Shown here: positions 1 to 5,464 of the stretch, piece after piece | Layout of the letters: every line of letters begins with the position of its first letter | How positions within the stretch are numbered: position 1 is the first letter of the stretch | Origin: Nitrospinota bacterium | GTDB taxonomy: Bacteria > Nitrospinota > Nitrospinia > UBA9942 | Length of the DNA: 5,464 nt | NCBI GenBank assembly: GCA_003489165.1 | Contig: DNJG01000023.1 | Span: 1-5,464 of the forward strand | Direction: 5' to 3' | Translations under genes and position numbers: made by a program | The notes under the pieces: generated by a model | Told to the model about the DNA's origin: nothing | Seen by the model: only the letters and a program-made list of their open reading frames with translations | The model's database searches: none

Positions 1-263
1 GGTTGAAACCCTGGACCACTGTAACGGAGATTGTAAAGCCCAAAGATTGAGTTTGATGGATTAACCTTTGTTAAAAGGCCAACCTGTGTATTTATATTAC
101 CACCACTGAAAAAATTGCCATCGGAAGGTATAAATGCACCCTCACTGAGGGTCATATCAAAATATGGGGAGAATGTCTTTGATCCCTCGCCGGTTGTGGC
201 AAAGGAGTCACTGTTAAAAAACAGAACAGTCAAGACTATTAAAAAAATTATAACCTTTTTCAT
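1..263 (-). CDS. Exported protein, probable outer-membrane beta-barrel (partial, N-terminus only)
   Basis: The reading frame opens with ATG at 263 and stays open to the left edge, giving the first 87 residues; the rest lies outside the window. The start MKKVIIFLIVLTVLFF is a signal peptide: two lysines, a hydrophobic core of about 13 residues, and a probable signal peptidase I site after SFA (residue 22). The mature part is rich in Gly, Ser, Asn and aromatics with alternating polarity (for example around QVGLLTKVNPSNSIFGLYNL), which resembles the first strands of an outer-membrane barrel; this is inference, and no family is recognised. The start lies only 3 bases after the stop of the preceding gene and no clear Shine-Dalgarno is visible, so translation is probably coupled to that gene. 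It is the third gene of the unit led by the FecR-domain gene. Confidence 0.75.
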   Translation of the reverse strand, partial: MKKVIIFLIVLTVLFFNSDSFATTGEGSKTFSPYFDMTLSEGAFIPSDGNFFSGGNINTQVGLLTKVNPSNSIFGLYNLRYSGPGFQ

Positions 264-266
264 TTT

Positions 267-1010
267 TTAAAAGTTTAGGTGAAAATTCACCACCGGGTGA
301 ATAACCAATATGCCTTCCGGATAAATGTTAAGTCCAAATTCAAAGTATTTTCCATACCAGCTTATCTTTGAAGCTAATACTTGCTCTTTTATGCCATAAT
401 TCATCTGAATGCTCCAGAATTTGTTTATGCTCGTTATGTGCTCTATACCTGCTATTAGAAAGTCATCTCTGAAACCTGCATCAAAGCTTGTTACCTGTGC
501 CCCTACAATATCAACAGCTTTATTTAGTTTGAGTGATGCCTTGAGTTGAGAATATTTATAACCATAGAATGTCCTTATCTTCGGACTAACCGATGAACTC
601 ATTATGAGGTCAATATAGTAGCCATTAAAATCTAAACTATTTATATCTTTGGATTGTTCTGTTGCAATTTTTGTTGCCATCATATTCCAGTATCCACCTG
701 CTATGTCTAACTGCGGTAAACCTGGACTTATCCTACCCTCTCCATGAAGCCTATATTTACCCGATAGATTAGCATAAGTTGCTGGTAATAGTGTGGGGAA
801 AATTCCAGTCTGAAAACCATAGGTTTTACCAGGAGGTAATGGTGTTGTTGTTTCAAGGTCTTGCTGAAATTCATAGAAGAATGCGGCGGGGTTTGCAATT
901 ATTTCACCAGCAATCTGAGTTGCCTTTGCACCGAGGTCAATACTATTGGCATAAGAGATACAAGGCAGGATAGATAATATGAATGTATATATTATTATAG
1001 TCTTTTTCAT
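267..1010 (-). CDS. Hypothetical exported protein, predicted outer-membrane beta-barrel, 247 aa
   Basis: The protein begins MKKTIIIYTFILSILPCISYA, a signal peptide with likely cleavage after residue 21 (SYA before NS). A leading segment of about 50 residues (roughly 22-70) contains a proline/threonine-rich stretch (TTTPLPP). From about residue 78 it alternates polar and apolar residues with many Tyr, Phe, Trp and Gly (for example YFEFGLNIY at 222-230) and ends in HLNF. A C-terminal phenylalanine closing a beta strand is the usual recognition signature of outer-membrane proteins inserted by the BAM complex. I therefore infer a small barrel of perhaps 8-12 strands. No named family is recognised and the cargo or role is unknown. 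The ATG overlaps the upstream stop as TAATG and no good Shine-Dalgarno precedes it, so it is probably translated by coupling with the FecR-domain gene. A further exported protein follows 3 bases after its TAA. Confidence 0.8.
   Translation of the reverse strand: MKKTIIIYTFILSILPCISYANSIDLGAKATQIAGEIIANPAAFFYEFQQDLETTTPLPPGKTYGFQTGIFPTLLPATYANLSGKYRLHGEGRISPGLPQLDIAGGYWNMMATKIATEQSKDINSLDFNGYYIDLIMSSSVSPKIRTFYGYKYSQLKASLKLNKAVDIVGAQVTSFDAGFRDDFLIAGIEHITSINKFWSIQMNYGIKEQVLASKISWYGKYFEFGLNIYPEGILVIHPVVNFHLNF
278..302 (-). other. Alternating hairpin arms just before the last gene's start
   Basis: The plus strand holds GGTGAA (278-283), TTCACC (286-291) and GGTGAA (296-301). The middle arm can pair with either neighbour. 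The tighter option, 285-302, is a perfect 7-bp stem with a 4-base loop, inside the last codons of the 247-residue protein and about 22 bases before the next ATG at 263. It might influence translational coupling, but the arms also encode protein and could be coincidental. Confidence 0.3.
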
Positions 1011-2710
1011 TATTTTAAACTAACTTCATTCAATGCAGGTAGTGCCCTCTGGATTATAGCAACTGCTAAGTCAGGAATAAAAACAATGTCTATATTTGTA
1101 TTTATATTTAAGAAATCAGCACTGCTTATATCACTTCTAACTGCATCATTACTTGTCCAGAGATTTGGATTGTTGCTGATACTCTTTTTAACATACATAA
1201 TGTTTTCTGCTGCGGCATTTTTCAGGATGGAAAATGGGTCAGAAGATGTGTTTGTAAAATCTGTAACCTGTCTAATATCTCCAGAATTATTGATAATGTA
1301 GTCTTCCGTTGCATACCATATAATATCTTTTGTAGTGTTGTTGCCCAATCTATAAGGGTCAGCTCTGTAATTATAAAGAGAAGGGTCACCTTTTATTTCA
1401 AAATGATCAGTACACCCTGTGCATGCTTCAACTTTGCTTGCCCAATGGATGCCTGATATATTAGTAGTGCCATCATTAGCCCCTCCATCACTAATATCAA
1501 CATTTAGAATCCTATCTATACCAATATAATCTGTTTTGCCTGTTATCAAAACTTCTTTTGAGTCAGCGGCTGATGTATCCTTTATTACCCTTATATCATT
1601 TACGAGTTTATCTTCTGTTGAGTCATATTTAAAAATTTTAGCAATTACAAAAATATTGCTTGCATCTGTTCTGTTGGCCGATACGAGAGATGCCTTATCG
1701 GGTTTTACAGAACTTGTGCCAAAAAAGTTAGGCCAGTCTTCTATTCTGTCAGGTATAACGCTATTAAAGGATATGTTAGCCTGAAACAAATCAAGCCTAT
1801 TGGAAACAGTAGCAGGTCCATTATACGCAAATTCATGGGTAGTATACCTATACTCAGGTCTTTTTACGAGATTGAAAAACTGAAGACTCTTTTCATCAGG
1901 TCTCATTAACCTTTGGTCAACCCTGACAAGATTTCCATGGATATCTTTAAGTGTCCTTCCTGCCTCAAAATCAGATTCTTTAACCTTTATCACAATGTCT
2001 TTTACAGCATCCTCATTACTGGCGACATCAGACGATAGATCTCTAATTTGTTCTCTATCTTTTTCCTTCTCTTTTAACTCTTTTTGTTTCTCTTCGGATG
2101 TGAGACCAGGATCCCAATTTTCAAGTCCTTTTACTTCTTCTTCTTTTGTAAGGAGGGCAACCTTGGCCTTTTCTCCTATCTCATCAACTGCAAAGGAATG
2201 CCCCTGCGAAATTTTAATCGGTTTTATAGCCTTTTGCATAAATTCAACAGTTATTTCACCAAACAGTGCCCACATATTTGAATCGCCGCTTTCAGTAGTA
2301 GATAATGTATATTCTGTTCCCCTTGCAGCACATACAACGGTTCTGGTTTTAACCTCAAATGTCTCTTTCCGTGATAGATGAGGGATTCTTACTTTTACAT
2401 CACCTTGTGATAGGGAGAGTTTATTTGAAGATAGTTGTCTTAACTCAATTTCAAGATTGCTTGATTCTTTTAACCATACCTTTGATTTGTTTGGAAAGAG
2501 TAAAACTGCCGTACCATCAACTCCGGTTTTAACTGCTCCACCCTCAAGAATTTCAACCCTTTCTGTGACAGGAATCCAATCTTTATCTTTGCTTATCTTC
2601 ACCTCTACATTTCCTGAAAAGGAGATTAACTTTGTTTCATCTGCCAATGCAATAAATGGTGATAGAGCAAGAAACAATAGTAATAGTAAAAATATATATT
2701 TTTTCATCAC
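1010..2710 (-). CDS. FecR-domain exported protein with long C-terminal extension, 566 aa
   Basis: Residues 1-23 are a signal peptide (MMKKYIF, a Leu-rich core, cleavage after ALA). Residues about 28-157 match the FecR domain pattern: SGNVEV, then EGGAVKTGVDGTAVLLFPN, LSLSQGDVKV, and the closing ARGTEY and ALFGEITVEF motifs. Residues about 176-250 are highly charged (runs of Glu and Lys) and probably helical or coiled. The remaining 310 or so residues are an unassigned beta-rich region with a conserved-looking block at 251-297 (GRTLKDIHGNLVRVDQRL onward) and a CTGC pair at Cys430/Cys433. Unlike classical FecR anti-sigma factors, it has no cytoplasmic N-terminal domain before the first hydrophobic segment and no FecI-type sigma gene beside it, so a periplasmic or surface binding/scaffold role is more likely (inference). 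The annotated start is GTG at 2710; the next codon, ATG at 2707, is an equally possible start. It leads a three-gene unit with its own promoter, and its stop overlaps the next ATG. Confidence 0.88.
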   Translation of the reverse strand: MMKKYIFLLLLLFLALSPFIALADETKLISFSGNVEVKISKDKDWIPVTERVEILEGGAVKTGVDGTAVLLFPNKSKVWLKESSNLEIELRQLSSNKLSLSQGDVKVRIPHLSRKETFEVKTRTVVCAARGTEYTLSTTESGDSNMWALFGEITVEFMQKAIKPIKISQGHSFAVDEIGEKAKVALLTKEEEVKGLENWDPGLTSEEKQKELKEKEKDREQIRDLSSDVASNEDAVKDIVIKVKESDFEAGRTLKDIHGNLVRVDQRLMRPDEKSLQFFNLVKRPEYRYTTHEFAYNGPATVSNRLDLFQANISFNSVIPDRIEDWPNFFGTSSVKPDKASLVSANRTDASNIFVIAKIFKYDSTEDKLVNDIRVIKDTSAADSKEVLITGKTDYIGIDRILNVDISDGGANDGTTNISGIHWASKVEACTGCTDHFEIKGDPSLYNYRADPYRLGNNTTKDIIWYATEDYIINNSGDIRQVTDFTNTSSDPFSILKNAAAENIMYVKKSISNNPNLWTSNDAVRSDISSADFLNINTNIDIVFIPDLAVAIIQRALPALNEVSLK

Positions 2711-2716
2711 AATTAA

Positions 2717-2726
2717 CCCCCCTCTC
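2717..2726 (-). promoter_or_regulatory. Shine-Dalgarno for the FecR-domain gene
   Basis: The minus strand reads GAGAGGGGGG ending 6 bases before GTG (2710) and 9 bases before ATG (2707). If GAGG is the pairing register, the spacing is 10 to GTG and 13 to ATG, which favours GTG. If the later Gs pair, either start works. It is the clearest ribosome binding site in the window. Confidence 0.7.
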
Positions 2727-2742
2727 TTATATTGAAGATTAG

Positions 2743-2768
2743 CCCAAAAATATCAAAATAAATTTGGG
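2743..2768. promoter_or_regulatory. Imperfect inverted repeat overlapping the promoter, possible operator
   Basis: A 26-bp imperfect palindrome has outer arms CCCAAA and TTTGGG with further matches inside, 9 of 13 positions symmetric. It covers the -10 box and most of the spacer of the promoter at 2747-2775, where a bound dimeric regulator would block RNA polymerase. No regulator is identified. The AT-rich centre makes some of the symmetry likely by chance. Confidence 0.35.
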
Positions 2769-2775
2769 ATGTCAA
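2747..2775 (-). promoter_or_regulatory. Sigma-70 type promoter for the FecR/outer-membrane operon
   Basis: Reading the minus strand, a perfect -35 box TTGACA lies at 2775-2770, followed by a 17-base spacer and a -10 box TATTTT at 2752-2747 (4 of 6 consensus). The spacer ends in TGA, giving an extended -10 element (TGn) that should compensate for the imperfect -10. Transcription would start near 2739-2740, leaving a leader of about 29 bases containing the Shine-Dalgarno. An inverted repeat overlaps the spacer and -10 (see the separate entry). Box identity and spacing are direct observations; activity is inferred. Confidence 0.72.
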
Positions 2776-2789
2776 GAGAAAAAATTAAT

Positions 2790-2826
2790 AAAAAAATGGA
2801 TAAGAAAAAGTATAAAAATTTCCTTA
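2790..2826 (-). terminator. Weak candidate intrinsic terminator after pilS
   Basis: Five bases after the pilS stop, the minus-strand transcript could form an 8-bp stem (TAAGGAAA at 2826-2819 with TTTTCTTA at 2808-2801, one G-U pair) with a 10-base loop. Four bases later comes a run of seven T (2796-2790). The stem is AT-rich and unstable, so this is a weak call; its place between two transcription units, just upstream of a strong promoter, is the main support. Confidence 0.3.
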
Positions 2827-2830
2827 AATA

Positions 2831-4519
2831 TTAGCTCACAGGTAGGGTTATTTTAACTGTTGTTCCGTATCCCTCTTTGCTTTCTATATTAATGCTGCCA
2901 TTATGCCCTTCTATTATCTTCTGAACTGTAGAGAGTCCCAAACCTGTCCCTTCTTCTTTCGTGGTAAAAAATGGGTCAAAGACCTTCTGCAAATCTGTCT
3001 CCGATATGCCTGCACCTGTATCCTTAATAATAATTTCTACTGCTTCATCATCAGGTTTATAATAAAGCGGATTGCCATTTTTTTTATTGACTGATATTGT
3101 CATCGTCCCGCCATTTTCCATCGCCTGAATAGAATTAATGGAAAGGTTCCAGATAACCTGTTTTATCTGCTTCGGGTCTGCATTAATTGTAACCCCGTTA
3201 TTTTTAAATGATGTTTCAATATTAAGATTAGGAGGATATTCTTTACTATTTTTCAGAAGCGTTATTGTCTCCGTTATAAGTTCTTTTATGCTGCACATCT
3301 GCAGGCTCTTTTTAAAAGGTGATGCATAAAGCAGAAATTGGGTTATTATAGAGTTAAGCCTCTCGGTTTCTCTCAGGATAATGTCCATGAGTTTTATGTT
3401 TGTGTCCCTCAAAGCCTGTCTTGGCCCTGAATTAGGTTCATTGGTTTCACAGAAAAGCTCATCCTTTAATACCTGAATTGAGCCGCTTATTGATGCAAGT
3501 GGATTCCTTATCTCGTGTGCAATGCCTGATGCTATTCTTCCTATTGCTGCTAATTTTTCGCTCTTTATTATCTTTTCCTTCATCTCCTTCATGATTGTCA
3601 GGTCCTGAAAAACACCTATGATTCCCCGTATATTATTTTTATCGTCTTTTAAAGGCGATATGTTCATTCCAAGGTGAATTTTTCTTCCATTTTTTCTTAT
3701 GAAGATATCTTCTGTGCGAATAGGATTATCTGTTAACATGATGAAATTATCCGCAAGTAGAGGAAGATTGAAAAAATCAGAGTAGTGTCTGCCTCTCACT
3801 TCATCAAATTTATACCCGGTTATTCCTTCAGCGGCAAGATTAAATGATACTATCCTTCCATTCAAATCAGCTGTTATTAGACCACTTCCCATATTCTTCA
3901 CCACACTTTCGTGAAATGTCTTCAACTGCAGAAGATCTTCACTCTTCTCTTCCAACTCTTCACCTGTTTTCTTTAATTTCTCTGAGAGATAGCCGCTCAG
4001 AAATGCCACTAAATAGAAGGCGGATATATTAAGAAATACTGTGTAAAATACAGCCTCACCGATTGTTGGTATAGTTTTGCTGCTATAAAATGTAAGGGGA
4101 TGCAATATATTGTAGAACTCCAGATTTACAAGGGTGCCGTATAAGATACTTGATAGCGATGCAATTATATAACTCCCTTTTCTATACAGTATTATGCTGG
4201 AGGCTATAATGGAAAGGATGTATAGGAATGGAAACGGACTTTCAATCCCACCGCTTATGTATATAACACTGCTCTCTACTAATAAATCGCCTATGAGCTG
4301 AAGGTAGCATAGAAACTTCAGATTTTTTACTAACTTGAGGAGAATGGAGTATATAATGGTTAGGAGATATGTAGTTGCAATGAGAATTGTAACTGGAAGA
4401 ATAAACGGAAGCTGTCCTGACCTTATTTGTAAGATTATTATAGTGCCAAGGAATACAGAGATGACAACCACCCTGAGAACCATCAGGGATTTTATTTTAA
4501 AGAGGAGTTCTCTTTGCAT
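2831..4519 (-). CDS. pilS: PilS-like membrane sensor histidine kinase, 562 aa
   Basis: Residues about 11-177 hold six hydrophobic segments (near 11-31, 38-61, 69-88, 96-112, 116-133, 154-177), the integral-membrane sensor arrangement typical of PilS. A linker helix (178-205) leads into a PAS domain (about 205-310). The HisKA dimerisation domain carries the H-box IAHEIRNPLAS with His335 as the phosphorylated residue. The HATPase domain shows the N-box (Asn458, Asn462 in NLSINSIQAM), G1 DTGAGI (500-505), F-box FDPFFTTK (514-521) and G2 GTGLGLS (524-530). All catalytic motifs are intact, and the length is close to the usual PilS of roughly 530-560. The gene starts 54 bases after pilC, as in pilB-pilT-pilC-pilS-pilR clusters; PilS normally phosphorylates PilR to drive sigma-54-dependent pilin expression. 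Here pilR is not the next gene. The ATG at 4519 gives the expected short N-terminus before the first membrane helix; an in-frame stop lies shortly upstream and no Shine-Dalgarno is visible. The membrane/PAS/NtrB-like build alone could also fit another NtrB-type kinase; the neighbour pilC is what supports the name. Confidence 0.87.
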   Translation of the reverse strand: MQRELLFKIKSLMVLRVVVISVFLGTIIILQIRSGQLPFILPVTILIATTYLLTIIYSILLKLVKNLKFLCYLQLIGDLLVESSVIYISGGIESPFPFLYILSIIASSIILYRKGSYIIASLSSILYGTLVNLEFYNILHPLTFYSSKTIPTIGEAVFYTVFLNISAFYLVAFLSGYLSEKLKKTGEELEEKSEDLLQLKTFHESVVKNMGSGLITADLNGRIVSFNLAAEGITGYKFDEVRGRHYSDFFNLPLLADNFIMLTDNPIRTEDIFIRKNGRKIHLGMNISPLKDDKNNIRGIIGVFQDLTIMKEMKEKIIKSEKLAAIGRIASGIAHEIRNPLASISGSIQVLKDELFCETNEPNSGPRQALRDTNIKLMDIILRETERLNSIITQFLLYASPFKKSLQMCSIKELITETITLLKNSKEYPPNLNIETSFKNNGVTINADPKQIKQVIWNLSINSIQAMENGGTMTISVNKKNGNPLYYKPDDEAVEIIIKDTGAGISETDLQKVFDPFFTTKEEGTGLGLSTVQKIIEGHNGSINIESKEGYGTTVKITLPVS

Positions 4520-4526
4520 AAGAATT

Positions 4527-4568
4527 ATTGGTCAATAGCCCATTGGTCATTGGTTACTAATGATCAAT
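4527..4568. repeat. Short ATTGGTC repeats with an imperfect hairpin in the pilC-pilS spacer
   Basis: On the plus strand ATTGGTC occurs at 4527-4533 and 4542-4548, immediately followed by the variant ATTGGTT at 4549-4555. ATTGGTCATT (4542-4551) is inverted as AATGATCAAT (4559-4568), 9 of 10 positions complementary, with a 7-base loop. In pilS-sense RNA the odd position is an A-C mismatch, and no U-run follows, so it is not a normal terminator in that direction. The array fills nearly all of the spacer. Confidence 0.55.
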
Positions 4569-4573
4569 TTTTA

Positions 4574-5464
4574 TTACCCACCGCCGGCAATGCTTGCAAG
4601 TTTAAATATTGGAAGGTACATGGCAACGACTATAAATCCAACTGTAACGCCGAGAAATGCCATCAATGCAGGCTCTAATAGAGCTGTGAGACCCTCTACT
4701 GCGGTATCTACTTCTTCATCATAAAAATCTGCAATTTTATTCAGCATTGAATCCAATGCACCTGCCGCCTCGCCTACACCAATCATCTGAACTACCATAT
4801 TAGGAAATATCTTCTTTTTCTCCAGAGGTTCGGCAATGGTCGTACCCTTTTTTATCTCTTCAATGATAGAGAGAACTGCCCCTTCAATAATTTTATTACC
4901 TGCTGTCTTTGCAGTGATATCCAAACCCTGTATAATCGGGACTCCGCTGGCAAGGAGTGTTCCCATCGTTCTTGTGAATTTTGCGACAGCTACCTTCTGA
5001 ATAAGCGAGCCGAATACAGGAACCTTTAGCATAAGACCGTCAACTACCACTTGTCCCTTTTCAGTTGCATAAAACCTTTTAAACAGGAAGCTGCCTGCAA
5101 TTGCAAGCGGTATTACATAGACGATATATTTTTTTGTATATGAACTGGCATTTAATACAATTTGAGTCGGAAGGGGCAGGGCAGCACCGGCACCCTCAAA
5201 CATAGTGGCAAAAGATGGAATGACAAATATCATAAGGAATACAATAACAATAACGGCAATTGATACAATAGCGGCAGGATAGACCATTGCAGATTTAACC
5301 TTTCCTTTAAGAGCAAGTGCCTTCTCATTATAGGCAGCAAGCCTCTTAAGGATTGTATCAAGGATACCACCAATTTCACCAGCCTCTACCATATTTGAAT
5401 ATAGGTTATCAAATATCTTTGGATGTTTTCTAAGCGCATCGGCGAAGGTATCGCCTTTTTCAAC
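4574..5464 (-). CDS. pilC: Type IV pilus inner-membrane platform protein PilC (GspF family), 5' end missing
   Basis: The frame is open to the right edge, so 296 C-terminal residues are visible of a family usually near 400; about 100 N-terminal residues lie outside. The methionine at 5392 is internal, because the sequence upstream (from VEKGDTFADALRKHPKIFDN) already matches the GspF/T2SSF domain. The visible part contains the end of the first T2SSF domain with the MVEAGEIGGILD motif (visible residues 25-36), a membrane helix at about 64-84, a second at about 113-129, and the second T2SSF domain (about 160-281) with the matching MIGVGEAAGALD motif. It ends with a third membrane helix and the family-typical MYLPIFKLASIAGGG tail. 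PilC anchors the PilB and PilT motor ATPases at the inner membrane. The stop is doubled (TAATAA). A type II secretion GspF is the alternative; the adjacent PilS-like kinase favours the pilus assignment. Confidence 0.9.
   Translation of the reverse strand, partial: VEKGDTFADALRKHPKIFDNLYSNMVEAGEIGGILDTILKRLAAYNEKALALKGKVKSAMVYPAAIVSIAVIVIVFLMIFVIPSFATMFEGAGAALPLPTQIVLNASSYTKKYIVYVIPLAIAGSFLFKRFYATEKGQVVVDGLMLKVPVFGSLIQKVAVAKFTRTMGTLLASGVPIIQGLDITAKTAGNKIIEGAVLSIIEEIKKGTTIAEPLEKKKIFPNMVVQMIGVGEAAGALDSMLNKIADFYDEEVDTAVEGLTALLEPALMAFLGVTVGFIVVAMYLPIFKLASIAGGG

Noticed and set aside
1412..1423. CTGC in the FecR protein as a c-type heme site
   Set aside because: Heme attachment needs CxxCH. Here the residue after the second cysteine is threonine and histidine comes three residues later.
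1995..2381. 128-codon open frame on the plus strand, the longest of several plus-strand frames
   Set aside because: It lies entirely within the FecR-domain gene in antisense, its product is a Ser/Phe-rich composition typical of a complement frame, and it matches no family pattern. The other plus-strand frames are likewise antisense to well-supported genes.
1010..2710. Classical FecR anti-sigma/iron-citrate signalling role
   Set aside because: The protein has a cleavable signal peptide at its very N-terminus instead of a cytoplasmic anti-sigma domain, and no FecI or FecA gene is in the window.
2711..2830. Sigma-54 promoter upstream of the FecR gene, which would link it to a PilS/PilR circuit
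   Set aside because: No GG-N10-GC element of the -24/-12 type is found in the minus-strand spacer, while a good sigma-70 promoter is present.
3078..3085. Run of eight T inside pilS as a possible frameshift or sequencing error site
   Set aside because: The frame is intact on both sides, and downstream motifs (DTGAGI, GTGLGLS) follow in register, so there is no sign of disruption.
3431..3450. Resemblance of DNA in the enlarged PilS loop (TCATTGGTT) to the intergenic ATTGGTC repeats, suggesting the loop arose by repeat insertion
   Set aside because: Only a 9-base match is shared, which is expected by chance in AT-rich sequence of this length; there is no second unit or clear insertion boundary.
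5390..5392. ATG at 5392 as the start of pilC
   Set aside because: The frame remains open to the window edge and the upstream residues (ADALRKHPKIFDN) match the GspF family, so this methionine is internal to the first T2SSF domain.

Overview
The window is a Gram-negative bacterial segment, AT-rich by eye, with every supportable gene on the minus strand, so the gene order reads from high to low coordinates. Signal peptides, outer-membrane-type beta proteins and a PilC-PilS type IV pilus pair indicate a diderm. The pilC-pilS order, AT-rich spacers and a FecR-domain protein would fit a deltaproteobacterial or Nitrospirota-like lineage, but nothing here fixes the taxon.

Layout in transcription order: (1) 5464-4574, the 3' three quarters of pilC, the inner-membrane platform protein of the type IV pilus, running off the right edge. 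(2) A 54-bp spacer with ATTGGTC-type short repeats and an imperfect hairpin. (3) 4519-2831, a complete PilS-like sensor histidine kinase (six membrane segments, PAS, HisKA, HATPase). (4) A 120-bp spacer with a weak terminator-like hairpin, a good sigma-70 promoter (perfect -35, 17-bp spacer, extended -10) overlapped by an inverted repeat, and a G-rich Shine-Dalgarno. (5) A tightly packed three-gene unit, all products with signal peptides: a FecR-domain protein with a long C-terminal half (2710-1010), a 247-residue predicted outer-membrane beta-protein (1010-267, start and stop overlapping as TAATG), and the first 87 codons of another exported, probably beta-rich protein (263-1, only 3 bases after the previous stop).

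Functionally there are two blocks: the end of a type IV pilus assembly/regulation cluster, and a separately promoted envelope operon whose job cannot be named from sequence. The expected partner of PilS, the sigma-54 activator PilR, is not next to it; the FecR operon occupies that place. The FecR protein has no FecI sigma factor beside it, so it is more likely a periplasmic or surface structural/binding protein than an anti-sigma regulator.

No RNA genes, CRISPR arrays, insertion sequences or plus-strand genes are supported. No gene-free stretch exceeds 300 bases.
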